A stretch of DNA of 64,000 nucleotides from Apostichopus japonicus (taxonomy: Eukaryota; Echinodermata; Holothuroidea; Aspidochirotida; Stichopodidae), in assembly GCF_037975245.1 (NCBI RefSeq), contig NC_092568.1, positions 31,468,501 through 31,532,500 on the forward strand, read 5' to 3'. Below, in pieces: positions 12,279-24,650 of the stretch. The translations under genes and the position numbers were made by a program. Each line of letters opens with the position of its first letter. Positions within the stretch are counted from its first letter, which is position 1. The notes below the pieces were generated by a model. That model did not search any database, had not been told where the DNA came from, and saw nothing but the letters and a program-made list of their open reading frames with translations.

Positions 12279-12409
12279 GTAAGTCTCCATTCTGTATAGG
12301 ATTTATTGATACTCTGTCTAAACTTTTGTCTAGGTATAAGATCAAGATGAGTAGATACAAGTTGACCAGATCGAATCAGGGGAGGGACCTTTTGGCAGTC
12401 TGTAACTAA

Positions 12410-15400
12410 GGGCCCACCCATGAGGAAGTATCATGGGCAAGTCTGCCTATAGTGTTAAACCTTCTGTAGAAAGGATCATGGAGAAACCTTGACATATAAA
12501 CATACTGTTTAAACCATGTTCCAGTGGGTCTACACTGGGTAAGGGCCCTCGATCGACATTCTTCAATACTTAATTGGTCCAGTGGTCGAATGATGCAATA
12601 GGGTTATGGTACACAGACTCTCCTCCCTGCCACCTACTGTACACATGGAGAATGCTCCTGTGTAAAGAATTGACTTTGACCCATCCTGATCCAAGTGACC
12701 CACTCAACTCATGGGATCAAAGTAATGTGTATTCTTTTATTTACCTCAATGCTCATCAGAATATTCCTAGTCCTTATAAATACTGCCCTCCATACAGGCC
12801 CCAGCTTAAATATAAGCGACAAATCATTTACTACGTAAGGTGATAAGAGTGAGAATTAAAGGCAGTTAAGCACTGAGGAATTTGCTATGTCGACTGTACA
12901 TCGATCATACTGTACTTCAGTGCTTAAAGTTTACTATTAGTTGGAACACACTAAAAGGAAATGAGAACATTGAGAAATAATGTTTTCTGCAATAAACTTG
13001 TACCATTTATGATAACAAAGGGTGCAAAAACTGCAGCCTACTGGGTTGTTTGTTACATTATTCAACAGTCTTTCATCAAATAAGAGTTATAAGAGGAGGA
13101 ATAAAATTAAAAAAGGCAAAAAAGGAAGAAAAAAAGAGAGAAAAAAAAACAGGGAAACAAAACAGATTTCCCTAAACGTCCTTGCAGTAACGGAAATATG
13201 GTCAAATTGAAAGTGTTAATTCTTTTATTTAATCAAAGGTTGGCTCTATTAACCTTGAATTCTATTTACAAGGTGACTCAAAACACGCAAAAATGTCAAA
13301 AAATTTCCAAAAACTTTTCGAGAAAATCAATATTTTGAAGTGACAGAGTTTGATGGTTATTGCGGTGGCAAAAGTGTCCTCTTATTTGGTTAGTGTCGAA
13401 TGTGGTGGATATGTTTGGGGAAATTAAAGTCAGACATTTTGTTAGCACGATGGCAAGCATGTTATCATGGTCACTTTTTTGAGGGAGGTTTTTTTCTGGT
13501 TGTCCCTCGGACAAAGAGATGATATGGTAGGAACCTTGATGGTAACCATGTCAACCTACTCTTTTGCTGTTTGTGTAAACTCTGCAACTGCTCATTACAT
13601 TATACTGAATCACTTTTTGCATAATTTGATATTTTATCATTCATGTATTTAATTAATATGCATCGGAATGAGATATGTCGCTCATGGATATGCAGCATCG
13701 TGACTTATCTTACTTCACAATTCTGTATGTCTGCTGTTGTTATGTATGCAAAGTAGTATATGATGCATGAATCAAAATAAGAACAAACAGTGCATCTGGT
13801 GTATCATGTATTTCAACGATAGAACTAGAATCTGCGAAAGGGATACCAAACTCAGAACTCTATATCACAGAACAAGTAGAAAGAAACACAATGTACCATT
13901 TATCCCATCTTGACAGCTTGTTCCATGCGTTGCTGCGATGTAAAAAAGTTGAATTTTAGTCAGATCCTAAGGTACGTTAGCATACATGTGCAATAATTTG
14001 TTATGTCGTAAACAGACAACACATCAAACTGTCCTTGGTTTGTTATGTTTTTCACGATGATGCAATAAAACTGAAATGACTTCGTGAGGAAGTCATGTGA
14101 TGATTCATGATTGACCTGCAACATAAAATAAAATCCTGTCACAAAATTAAAGTATTTTCTAAGCTCATATGTATAATTCATTAACAATTTTAAGGAGAAA
14201 TAAAACCTGCTGATGATGAAGTCCATGAATTGCACAATGTACTTGAGCATCTAATACGATGAATAAAATGTAATATTTTCTTTGTAGATCTCAACAACGG
14301 AACAAATCTGATATATATTTAAGCTTGTAGTTGCATAATATTTACAGGGGCTTCATTCACAAGCTCTGTGTTATATACATTTTTTTTTGTAATTTTCTGA
14401 ATCCGTTATCACTTTAATGATAGCACTTTCATTCTTGGTACCACGATTAAGTTTAAATTAAAAATTATTTCATCAAGTCAGATACCTAGTTCTAACATAT
14501 ATTCCAAACTGTATTCTTTTAATTTTGTAATTTTCCAAGCTTTCGATCGATTTACGCAGTCAGCTGAAGGTAAGGCGCCACTATATTACGTAATCAGTGT
14601 CAAAGAGTCACCTAAATGCTCAGCTTTTTTGCAACGTTGGCTATTCTCCCCATTATTATTGATGTTGTTAATACCCTGTGTCGCTTTCAACCAAAACCCC
14701 CATTATATACTTTTCCTGTGATTTAGACTGTATACGGTATGTATTCTATGTACTTTAAAAAGAAAAAGGGTCTCACAGTTTGGTAAACTGTCAGTATGTA
14801 CTTCCCTGGTATCAAGGTAAAGTATTTATTTTTTAATTCCGACATTGCCAAGCTACTGTATGACTTTATAATTTGGTGAACCAAATGGTTAATTTTACCG
14901 CATGCTCCTATCTTCTTCTTTGTTGGTGAGGCTTTATTTTTCATCACCACAAGTGCTGTGAGTTACTGTAACATACATTCAAATGATAGAAATCATGTTG
15001 GCCACATGGCATTAGAATTGTTCACGGTCGTCGAGAATATTAGTACACGCCTGTTAATGTTTATATAAACTCATGCAGTATATACTGTATGTGGGTGTAA
15101 GTAAAGGCCTAGGCTACTGGGTAGCCTCGGGGAATAAAAACAGCATGCCAGATCTGCTTCATGTCATCTATAAGTTCTCTCCTGTTCATTTACATCTTAT
15201 ATAGTCAAGGAATTCTGAATGGATTTAAGCCTCCTTTCAATTATTTCTATGTTGCCATGGAAGCAAGCTGGTTTAATGTTTTCAAGATCAACAGCAATAT
15301 ATGAAATGATATATGACACATATCGGGTTTGATTCCCATGTTTTTTTAAATTTTGATTTTAATAATTTATAAGAACGAATTCCCAAACTAGAATGACTGC

Positions 15401-16675
15401 TGTAAGTCAGTTTTCATCAGAACTACATGAATAAACATGACACTAATTAATGTCCTTCATTTTGCTTAGACGAATTTAATTTTAATTTCCGGCCGTATGA
15501 GAACCTGTACATAGAACAACATCAAACAACGCTTGTGATATTTGCGCCTTCTCAATTAATGGTGATAAATTCCTGGCAAATTTACTTGTTTAACAGTTGA
15601 AAATAAACTAGGACATAATGATAAATACTGGTAATGGTTCCAGGAAATTTGGAATTGGTAAAATTTCTTTAATTTAACTAGTACAATGCATCAGTGGCTT
15701 TTTCCAAAATAAATTCTGACATTATGTAGGCATATATATTATATCATTAGGTAGGCTTAATCTTTCATATGTACATGAAAATGAATTCAATTAAAACTGT
15801 TTGAAAAAGCATTTATTACAATCTTGGCTAGGCCATATATAGTCTCGACATGCTGATAATTTTACCAAAATATTTGATTAAGAAGAAAAACATTAGGGCC
15901 TCCTGTTGTGGAAAATATAATCTCGAGCTGTGACCGGAGGGAGACATCTCCAGGCAACTTTTTCTACTCAACATCTTCATTGCCATGGTGATCACGTTTA
16001 AGCTTTGTTTGTGTTTCCTTTTTAAATTCCTTGTCGATCAAAACTGTCTCTCCTTGTAGTACGTGTGCCAGTAGCTTGCATGTTTTATGTTTCTGTTAAT
16101 CTGTAATGCATGTAGATGCATGTACTAGTCATCACATTCGTTGCCCATGTTATTTGATATCTTTCGAAGAAAGAGAGAGACAGAGAGATAGAGAGAGTGT
16201 GAGAGCTAATGCATGCTTTTGTATTGCATTACCACCAGCACATGCCTATGCATTGCATTCCCGGGAGACTGCACAAGTCTGTATGCAGCTCTCTCATCAT
16301 TAGAGTGAATTGCCATTAATCATACCAGTCGTAAATTTATGTCATTCAAACTTTTACCAGGGTCTTATTGGTACACTTCCGCAATAGAATTCAGTACAGA
16401 ACGAGTACTTTTCCATCCATGGGTGATTAAGAGTTAAGGCAAGTTGTACTTTGTGACCCTCACATATTGAAGGGATCAGTGGTACCATACGTGGTAGATC
16501 GTGTGACACTTTTCTAGAGAGAAAAAAATTCTGTAAAATCTGTTAAAAACTTACATGTATCAAATGTTTGGGACTTAATTTAAAATACATTTGGTTGATT
16601 GAAATGAACCTATTTAAAGCATGCAGCTACACAGGTCTGTTATTCTGCCAGGGACTGTATCACAGCAGCTGGGAC
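12410..16675. other. Intronic stretch, no gene recognised
   Basis: AT-rich. Contains a purine-rich patch (13080-13160) and a GA-rich microsatellite (16170-16205). The short open frames are low complexity or lack any domain. A near match to an RFX X-box occurs at about 15979-15992. Confidence 0.5.
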
Positions 16676-17071
16676 CAGTGGCGGAGCGTCCATACAGTCA
16701 GGGGGGGAGGGCGGATGCCCCCCTGACTGACACAAATGGACTGCTGGCGCCCTTTTCAGCTTTTTACCACTTTTTACTTATTCGTGATTATTGACTTTTT
16801 ATTGCGCTCTCAAAATACCTATTGACATTTGTCACTTTTTGTTGGTGTAATTTTCTGACAAAATGGCGATGACACCTATTTATTCTTCGTTTATCTGTAA
16901 ATTAGCAAGGCCCGGAAAGGGTCATTTCCGGCAATCTAGGGAGTATCTTTACTCAAAAAATTTCTGTACGCTTCACGCCAACCTGTGCTGGCACTCCGCT
17001 TAGATAGTGTCGAAAGCCCCCCTACAGACCATTCTTGCGCCCCCTGACCAATACCCCTAGCTCCGCCACTG
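16676..17071. mobile_element. Non-autonomous hAT-like MITE, 396 bp
   Basis: The ends are CAGTGGCGGAGC and GCTCCGCCACTG, a perfect 12-bp terminal inverted repeat. They are flanked by the identical 8-bp duplication GCTGGGAC at 16668-16675 and 17072-17079. An 8-bp duplication with CAGTG-type ends is characteristic of hAT transposons. The interior has no transposase, so movement would depend on an enzyme supplied elsewhere. Intact ends and duplication suggest fairly recent insertion. Confidence 0.9.
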
Positions 17072-17849
17072 GCTGGGACGTGATGTGATCACGGCAGACA
17101 ATGTCCTTTTGAAACTGTCCCTTTCCCTAAGTACCTTCCCTTTACAATCTACTTGTTGATCATTATCTTAGAAATACATTTGGAATGCGTGCCTCCTCGA
17201 CAATGATCTCTGTATTTTGAATTCTATCAAAATGCAAGAAATTTGTAGAAATATTATTCCCCTCTGTGGATAAATTATTAAATATTATAAAGAAAAAGAG
17301 AACTCTTTTTGACTGAATTGTCGTGCTCTGGCATAATTCACTCTGCTGATACCAGAAGTATTCACAAAAAATCTTTGCCATATATACACAAAATACCACG
17401 AGGATGTGGTTTTTTATTCCGAGCCAGAAGTGCAGAAAATCTGCCAACTTTTCTTAAGATGAAGCATTTAACTTCAGCCACTGGAGCATCCCTTTAAGAA
17501 TACCATACACATCCTTGAACCAGTTATGTAACTGGAAGGTAGTGTTTGTAGATCAAAATTGAAATTAGAGACCCATATTTTGTTAAAAGCATTTCTCTGT
17601 GAAATCCTATATTCTAAAGGTACAAAATATTATGCATGGCTTGATAAGAATTTGTAGAATTGTTTTGGCAAACTTACCAAGGTTTATATCAATTTTGCCT
17701 GTGAAGTTAAAATTTTTGAATGTGAATTTAATTAATAAAGGAAATTTACTCTGTTCAAAACACAACATGATTGTACTGTGATGATACTTGGAACTTCAAA
17801 ATAGAGTATTAATGGTCACCAGCATTGATTGGCCTCAAATTTCAGCCTC
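17072..17849. other. Intronic stretch, nothing recognised
   Basis: AT-rich, with short open frames on both strands that carry no domain signature. Confidence 0.5.
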
Positions 17850-17937
17850 TTAAAGGGTGTGAAGACTCGCGCAAAAAGAAACGTCTAATGCCGGATAACC
17901 TGACCTAGTTTCGAATGAGGTGTAACAGAAGTGTTAG
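17850..17937 (+). mobile_element. Truncated copy of the TTAAAGG-type MITE
   Basis: 88 bases starting TTAAAGGGTGTGAAGACTCG match the left end of the element at 21066-21425, through GACCTAGTTTCGAATGAGG and GTGTAACAGAAGTGTTAG, then the similarity stops. The right end is absent. Confidence 0.8.
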
Positions 17938-18151
17938 TTTTGACAATGTTTAACAATCAAGTTTCTAACTTGCTAAGGATACATGTGCTCTTGAATGGTA
18001 ATATATAAAACTTGAGGAGAATGGCTTAACTGTGTCACCTTACTGGGATGACCTTATTTCAGTGCAAAGTTTATTACATTGCTTGTTTCCCAAAGAAGAA
18101 GAAGGAGACCAAAACAAATATTATGGAGACAATAAAACCAACTGTGATAAA

Positions 18152-18970
18152 ATCCCTACTGTGTCACCTTGTGTCTCAGGTACACTGTTACCTCAGTTTA
18201 TCCCTACTGTGTCACCTAATGTCTCAGGTACACCGTTACCTCAGTTTAATCCCTACTGTGTCACCTGGTGTCTTAGAAGGTACACAGTTACCTCAGTTTA
18301 ATCCCTACTGTGTCACCTGGTGTCTAAGGTACACCGTTACCTCAGTTTAATCCCTACTGTGTCACCTGGTGTTTCAGGTACACCGTTACCTCAGTTTAAT
18401 CCCTACTGTGTCACCTGGTGTCTTAGAAGGTACACAGTTACCTCAGTTTAATCCCTACTGCGTCACCTCAGGTATACCGTTACCTCAGTTTAATCCCTAC
18501 TGTGTCACCTTGTGTCTCAGGTACACCGTTACCTCAGTTTAATCCCTACTGTGTCACCTGGTTCTCAAGTACACCATTACCTCAGTTTAATCCCTACTGT
18601 GTCACCTTGTGTCTCAGGTACACTGTTACCTCAGTTTATCCCTACTGTATCACCTGGTGTCTCAGGTACACCGTTACCTCAGTTTAATCCCTACTGCGTC
18701 ACCTCAGGTATACCGTTACCTCAGTTTAATCCCTACTGTGTCACCTTGTGTCTCAGGTACACCGTTACCTCAGTTTAATCCCTACTGTGTCACCTGGTTC
18801 TCAAGTACACCATTACCTCAGTTTAATCCCTACTGTGTCACCTTGTGTCTCAGGTACACTGTTACCTCAGTTTATCCCTACTGTATCACCTGGTGTCTCA
18901 GGTACACCGTTACCTCAGTTTAATCCCTACTGTGTCACTTTATGTCTCAGGTACACCGTTACCTCAGCTT
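18152..18970 (+). repeat. Minisatellite, 17 units of ~49 bp, with an internal 236-bp duplication
   Basis: Each unit starts ATCCCTACTGTGTCACC and ends GTTACCTCAGTTTA. Seventeen units can be counted. Units 7-11 (18451-18686) and 12-16 (18687-18922) appear identical base for base, so a block of five units was duplicated recently. Units 3 and 6 share a TTAGAAGG insertion. The unit is not a multiple of three, so the open frames across it in several phases are by-products of a stop-poor repeat, not a protein. Confidence 0.95.
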
Positions 18971-19058
18971 GAGCTTGGCATGACTATACGATAAATAACC
19001 ACCTGTCGGGCCTCCTCTGTACATGTAGCTTTGATTCATTAAATGATTTTCCTTTCAG

Positions 19059-19174
19059 TTCCCACAAAGGTTTTATTTGAACCTTACGCCAACAGAGTTT
19101 TCTCTGGTTCTTGCCTCAAGTGTATTCTCTCATGTTGTAAGTTCAACAACATCAGATGGAAACGAGATGGAAGC
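19059..19174 (+). CDS. Candidate small exon with two donors (19136 or 19174)
   Basis: The acceptor TTTTCCTTTCAG ends at 19058. Read in phase 1, as the neurexin exon requires, the frame stays open: V-PTKVLFEPYANRVFSGSC and on through several Cys to WKRDGS. Two GTAAGT-type donors follow. Using the first (GT at 19137) gives a 78-nt exon, phase 1 in and phase 1 out. Using the second (GT at 19175) gives 116 nt, leaving in phase 0. The peptide does not resemble LNS or EGF; the C...WKRDG pattern is faintly immunoglobulin-like. Either splice signals arose by chance or this is an unusual cassette or an exon of another gene. It starts only 88 bases after a minisatellite. Confidence 0.25.
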
Positions 19175-21065
19175 GTAAGTAGGGCATGAAAATAGTCGCA
19201 AAAAAGATTGTGGTGCAAAAAAAAAGTTGGAGCAACATGGAAATTTGCCTTTAGTGAAGCTGTAATACCCTGTGACATTATATACCTCCGTGTAGACGGT
19301 TTGGAATGTCTTTTTCTCACATTCCTTAGAAGAATTAGTTTGCTGATTGGTGGAAAGAAATATGTGATAATAATGATTTTCTTAGCGCTGATTGCATCTG
19401 TATTAACATAGTTAATAGTCTGTGAGATAGATTTTTGTTTTTTTCTTTCAGTCTGCTCAAAATCTCTACTCTTATTCTTTTTTTTTCTATTCTTACATCC
19501 TCCTCGAGGTTGTCTGCGCGTTTGGAATTTAATCTGGAGGAATCAATAATAACCCCAACATTGCTGGGAACTTCATATAGATATATGCAAACTGACGAAA
19601 ACAATGTCAACATGGTCCACTCTACGTAGAAACGGTGCAGCATTTATCGTAGGAGAAATTGTACGTTAGATTGGCATTGTTTGTCTTTTCTCGCCTTTCT
19701 GTACATAAAATAGAAATACGAGCCATTTCTCTATATTCAAAGATAAATGTTACCTTGAAAGAACTTTGTGAAGTTATTGATTTGAGTATTAAAATTTTCT
19801 CCAGTGTACATACGTAATTCTTTTCACTTTTGAGGCAAACATGCGTATAGCTAGGCCAACATAGCAATGTGATATTGCAGTACCAAAGTATTTAAGTTGT
19901 CAAGTTTGCTTTCTGATATGTAATTAAACTCTTGATTTTATTGGATTTTTGGTCAAAATTGAAAATTAAAAATGACATTACCAAAGATGGACGTGCAATT
20001 CCTGAGGGTCTGTTCATAATGCATCACAGTATGTAAAATCTTCTTATATCTATCTACACATGGAGCTCCATGATCTACAGAACATTTATTTAATTAAGTG
20101 AGAGACGATTGTAGGCACAGAATTTAGTTGGTTTCATGTTTAAATGGTGTGCAGGCAAACAATTGATCTCACGGGCCAAGAACAGTGAAGTTTTGTACCC
20201 GGCTTAAAAGTTTGTACGTCTGTACTACCGTTTAAATGGGAATATTACATGATATGGTCAAATATTTAAAAGATCAGGAAGATTGACATGAACTTTATCC
20301 ATATCTGTTATTTTGAAATATACCCTTAAAAGTTAAGTCTCAGACCACTATTCAAACCCTCCAAAGTATCATGTTGTTTTCTTGCCGTATGGTTCTGCTG
20401 ATCGCAATAAAGGCCCCCCTAGTAGGGTTACAGAAAATTTTCCCAAGGGTTGAATTCACAAGGCACACAGGCACTTGTGTTTACCAAAGATGGTTACAGC
20501 ATGCATCCCACTGCTATCAGACTTATCAATGTTATACCACTTGAAACATGACACTTAAGAAGCCTAAAACTTAGGCCCATGATCAATGGAAGTGGCTGGA
20601 ATATCTCAGAACTCGAAACAGGAAAACAGATACTTACAAGGCCTCAAATAAACATGATTGCAAGGTTCACAAATGTTCATGTTTATTAACTGAGCTATAG
20701 GATATCCACAATTATGTTCTGCTTCAAATGCAATCTTTTTTTCTCAAATTTTTCTTTCAAAATGGGACTTTTGATCCGAGGATATAACTGAATATTCTAC
20801 CTTACTTTATAGGCAGCTAAGCTATATATTTCAGTGGGTCAGGTAGACGTTATATGGTAGGGCAGTTTATCACAAATTGTAAAATATCATCCCGCCGGCA
20901 AGTAGACTATTTCTGAAGAAGTTGCTTTGACAGCTGAAAGGCCTTCAAACGCTGAAGTTATTGCCACAAAATACTAGTAATATTGGATGGGCAAAGATCT
21001 GCAAAATTGCCTGTCAGTCATTGATGTTAATGGTTATATCAACAAATATGGGGTTTATTCAATGT
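19175..21065. other. Intronic stretch, no gene recognised
   Basis: Overlapping short open frames on both strands at 19084-19867 have no domain or splice support. Confidence 0.45.
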
Positions 21066-21425
21066 TTAAAGGGTGTGAAGACTCGTGCAAAAGAAATGTG
21101 CCAGTAATCTGACCTAGTTTCAAATGAGGTGTAACAGAAGTGTTAGACACCACCATCGATCCCAGAAATTACACACAGCTTGCTACCGTCGGTAATTAGA
21201 CACTAGTGTACAGTCAGTACATACAGCGGCGGTCAATACCCACAGCACAGTGTGCAAACGATACAGCGATGGACATCTCAGGTCCAGCCAAAGATAACAA
21301 GGTATCACGTTTCATTACTGTCTGCATTTTGTAGCAACAAGAGAATGCTTCACTTGCAAGCAACGGAAAGTTAACTTTTTGAAGATGGCGGCACGCTGTT
21401 TGGGTCGAGTCTTCAATGCCTTTAA
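21066..21425. mobile_element. MITE of ~360 bp with TTAAAGG ends
   Basis: The left end TTAAAGGGTGTGAAGACTCG and the reverse complement of the right end, TTAAAGGCATTGAAGACTCG, agree at 17 of 20 positions, and the similarity continues inward. No transposase is present. The target duplication is not clear; TTAA at the boundary may itself be the target. A left-end fragment of the same family lies at 17850-17937. Superfamily not assigned. Confidence 0.75.
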
Positions 21426-22568
21426 TGCTAATCACTCTTCTTCTTTATCCATTTGGACCATAATTGTGTCAACTATGTTTTAGGCCAAGGTATACACACA
21501 ACAAAATACATAGGAAGGAAAATCTATAGGAATTTCCCTTTCATTCCCTTTACCAGGAACAAAACTAAACTTGCTTCACATCAATTCAAAATAGGGCTCC
21601 AGAATCCCAAAGTATGGGGAATTTACATGATTTGGCCTTGGTGAAGATTTGATGTTGCATTACCATAGGTTAATTATGAGGATTTGTATAATTTTGAATG
21701 GTCCTAGATAAGATGACAGGCTCCATATTTTCTAATATAGATCTATATTTCCTTCAAATTGTGTAATAGATGACCTTGTCATTAAGAAGATTATATAAAA
21801 ATAAATATGTGTCACATCTTTTGTTGGAAAAACATGTGCGAATATTTTTTTAAGCTGTGGCTGTATCAAGGGACTTGTATTATGCATTCAAAGTAATTAA
21901 ACTCTGGTAATTAACTGCCGGTACTCTAATTTGGAGTCAAATTTATTATTCAGGCTGAGGTGATGTACATCTGTAGCTGGTTTTCAATAAGTTGATATAT
22001 TAATTTAAAAAATACAGTGACCCAAAAATTGCAAAGAAATTGCAAAGAAAAAGAAAGGGAAAAATAGCACAGACAATTCATAAATGCCAATAACACACAC
22101 ACATTGAAATTTCACATGAACCCTACAGTACTATATTCTGAAAATTTGCTGTTTTGTTTTAATACTTTCTTTTGAAATTAACATTAAACTGAACATTGTA
22201 ACTTTTCTTTCTGTGCCAATAGCAAACAAGTGAGTGAAAAAAGAGAGCAAAAAGAAACAATGTATCAAATTTAACATAAATATTAAACCCAGCATTACAA
22301 GTAAGATATAATTACTGTAAAATTTCAGTTTATCCAGATCAAATAACAACGATTGTCTGAAACATGCTTAGATTGATTTAAATTTCAAACAGCCTATAAA
22401 CAGACATATTTGGGACAATTGTTAAATGAGTAAAATGACCCCATAGTATTTGTTTTATAACTCCTCCATTTTCACTAGATGTGAATTTGTTTTATAATTC
22501 ATACAAAATTACCTCATTTGTGAATATAATGCCTCAATTATTTCCTATCAGCTTCTAAACAATCTGTT
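21426..22568. other. Intronic stretch, nothing recognised
   Basis: AT-rich, no repeat or gene signature. Confidence 0.5.
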
Positions 22569-22870
22569 GAGAGCGTTGTGGTCAAGTGGTTTAATAAGGC
22601 AGTGGACTTGTGATCTAAGGATTGCAGGTTCGAGTCCTGGCCAGATCATTACGTTGTGTCCTTGGGCAGGGCACTCTATCTCCATTCAGGCTTTGCTTCA
22701 CCCAGGTGAATAAATAGGGACCTGTGATATAAAGCTGTCAGCTGGGCGCTGTTTAGCTGCTGCCATGTGAAGGGATTGTCTCTATGTTTGACAGGTTATC
22801 GTTGACCAGGGTAATATTGCGATGCGCCTTGAGCACTGTTATCGGTGGATATGTCTGCTCTTTTATAAAT
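22569..22870 (+). repeat. tRNA-derived SINE, family B, near full length
   Basis: The head has a perfect A-box TGGTCAAGTGG (22579-22589) and a perfect B-box GTTCGAGTC (22628-22636). These are internal Pol III promoter elements. The body has CCTTGGGCAGGGCACT, CACCCAGGTGAATAAATAGG and GCGCCTTGAGCACTG, motifs I associate with widespread invertebrate SINEs. The 3' end near TTTTATAAATCC is approximate. A head fragment lies at 25909-25957 on the other strand. Confidence 0.88.
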
Positions 22871-22946
22871 CCTCAGTTTCATTTTCATTATTAGTATTAT
22901 TGATATCAAGTCACATCATACTTGAGATTTCTTTGGTTTCCCTATA

Positions 22947-23040
22947 CCTCTGTTTTACCTGTTTTACCTCTGTTTTACCTCTATTGTACCTCTGTTTTAC
23001 CTCTATTGTACCTCTGTTGTATCTCTGTTTTAACCTCTGT
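22947..23040 (+). repeat. Short tandem repeat, unit ~11 bp
   Basis: TACCTCTGTTT or TACCTCTATTG units repeat about eight times. The open frames here are pyrimidine-repeat artefacts (Leu/Tyr/Cys rich). Confidence 0.85.
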
Positions 23041-23997
23041 TAGATATATTCATCTCCTTTTGCTTTATGCACACATGTGCCCCCTCATTGTTTTGTATCA
23101 ATTAACTCCCCACAGCAATCTCTGTTATTGATACTCTGCCTGCTCGTTAGGAATCCATTATCACACCTGAATAGATGAATGTGACCATTATAACCATTAT
23201 GAACGGAAGCTTTAGTCTGCACTAGCGGCAGTGTCGCTGTCGCTGCACGGTAGAGATGCTCTTTAGAAATAGAGGCCATGCATGATTAAAGTCCCCGGAA
23301 GGATACCGGGGCAACGACGAGGGAGTTGGAGTAGTACGTGTCGGAACGACAAGAACAGAAAGGGTCATCCCACAGGTTAATGTCTCATTGGTTGAGCTTT
23401 AAGTGTGCAAAGATTACGAAACATATGTTAAACTACATTCTTTGTCTTTGGCCACCAAGGACGTATTACTTTTAATGAGATCATGTTCTGAAGGCTAAAG
23501 CAGCTACGGGTGCAGTCTTAACATTATTCTACTTCCATGCAATCATGCGTCTGTCAGGGTAAATGGTCACTTAATTGTAACACAATTTACACAATTAATT
23601 GTAATTAATTTGTCACTTTCCAATGCCGACGCCAGAGCATAGATGGAAGTTTTCACTTGGCTTTTCAATTGGAACACTTGGCAGCTCCAACTAGTGGCTT
23701 ATATATTTCATTTAGTGCAATACAGATCGAATGCTTGTGTTCCACTATGTCTCCAACGTTGGCCATATATAACACTCAACTCATTTTATATGCAAACCTT
23801 TGATTTTTTATGTGCCCGACTTTGTTTCTGATGCCATTGTACTGTAGATAGTAACAGAATTTGTTTTATAATATACACAATTTCTTAAACTTAACAATCC
23901 AATATGATAATTTGTACCTGCCATCAGATTGTTTCAAATTGATAGGTGTATCATGTCCTCTAACAATATGGTTCATTAGCATATTGGTCTAGTCATA
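23041..23997. other. Intronic stretch with a less AT-rich patch at 23140-23420
   Basis: The patch contains a CCCCGGAAGGATACCGGGG hairpin (23292-23310) and GGCAGTGTCGCTGTCGCTGC. No gene recognised; it could be a conserved non-coding element. Confidence 0.4.
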
Positions 23998-24005
23998 TTC
24001 CCATT

Positions 24006-24642
24006 TAGGGATGCACCGGATATCCGGTCCGGCCGGACTATCCGGCCGGAAAGTGAGAAATTATCCGGTTCCGGTTCTGGCCGGATATTTTTCAAAATCC
24101 AGCCGGATCTTTTTCAAAATCTGGTCTGAATCATCCCTTAAAAAGGTGTTGGTATTAACTTAAATCAATGTAAACTATTTCCAAAAATTAATAAAAACAT
24201 TCAAAGTAAGGAAAAATTAGGTTTAACACGTTTAATTTAATTTTCTCAATGGTCTGACCCACTGTTTCTAAAGATCAACCAAAACAATACAACTACTGTA
24301 ATTATATGAAGCTATATACAACAAATACTTTTGCAGTGAAATCATTTCTTGCAGCCTTCATCAGTTTAATATTGTAGTTATTTTATTAAAGAATGTAGAT
24401 TACACCACTTCCAGTCATATTTAATCTCATAAATGGGGTCTTAATTTCACCTTCTTTATAATATGCATATACCTCACCTAAGATTTGCTCCTTGTTTCAT
24501 ACTTCTACTTCTTATTAATGATTTTCTTTTGTGTAATGAAAAAATTCGGTTCCGGCCGGATTTTATCCGGCCGGATTTCACGTACTATCCGGCAAAATCC
24601 GGTTCCGGCCGGATCCAAAAATTTGGATCCGGTGCATCCCTA
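24006..24642. mobile_element. Non-autonomous hAT-like MITE, 637 bp, CCGG-rich ends
   Basis: The terminal inverted repeat is TAGGGATGCACCGGAT on both ends, flanked by the exact 8-bp duplication TTCCCATT at 23998-24005 and 24643-24650. Subterminal regions carry many copies and palindromes of TCCGGCCGGA and CCGGTTCCGG, likely transposase binding arrays. The middle (24130-24540) is AT-rich without a transposase; the short frames inside are not genes. An 8-bp duplication supports hAT. Confidence 0.93.
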
Positions 24643-24650
24643 TTCCCATT

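Noticed and set aside
12279-12409. Extension of the neurexin frame to a stop at 12409
   Set aside because: It follows a GTAAGT donor, and the added residues have no neurexin character. A retained-intron short form is possible but unsupported.
11864-12421. 185-codon frame on the - strand
   Set aside because: Lies antisense to the neurexin exon; the + strand has clear domain content and splice sites.
14570-14579. Possible 10-nt microexon TCAGCTGAAG between CGCAG and GTAAGG
   Set aside because: Length not divisible by three and a poor polypyrimidine tract.
18032-18972. Several overlapping + strand frames rich in PTVSPGVSG and YCVTWCLRYTVTSV
   Set aside because: Translations of the 49-bp minisatellite in different phases. 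The unit length is not a multiple of three and all phases happen to lack stops.
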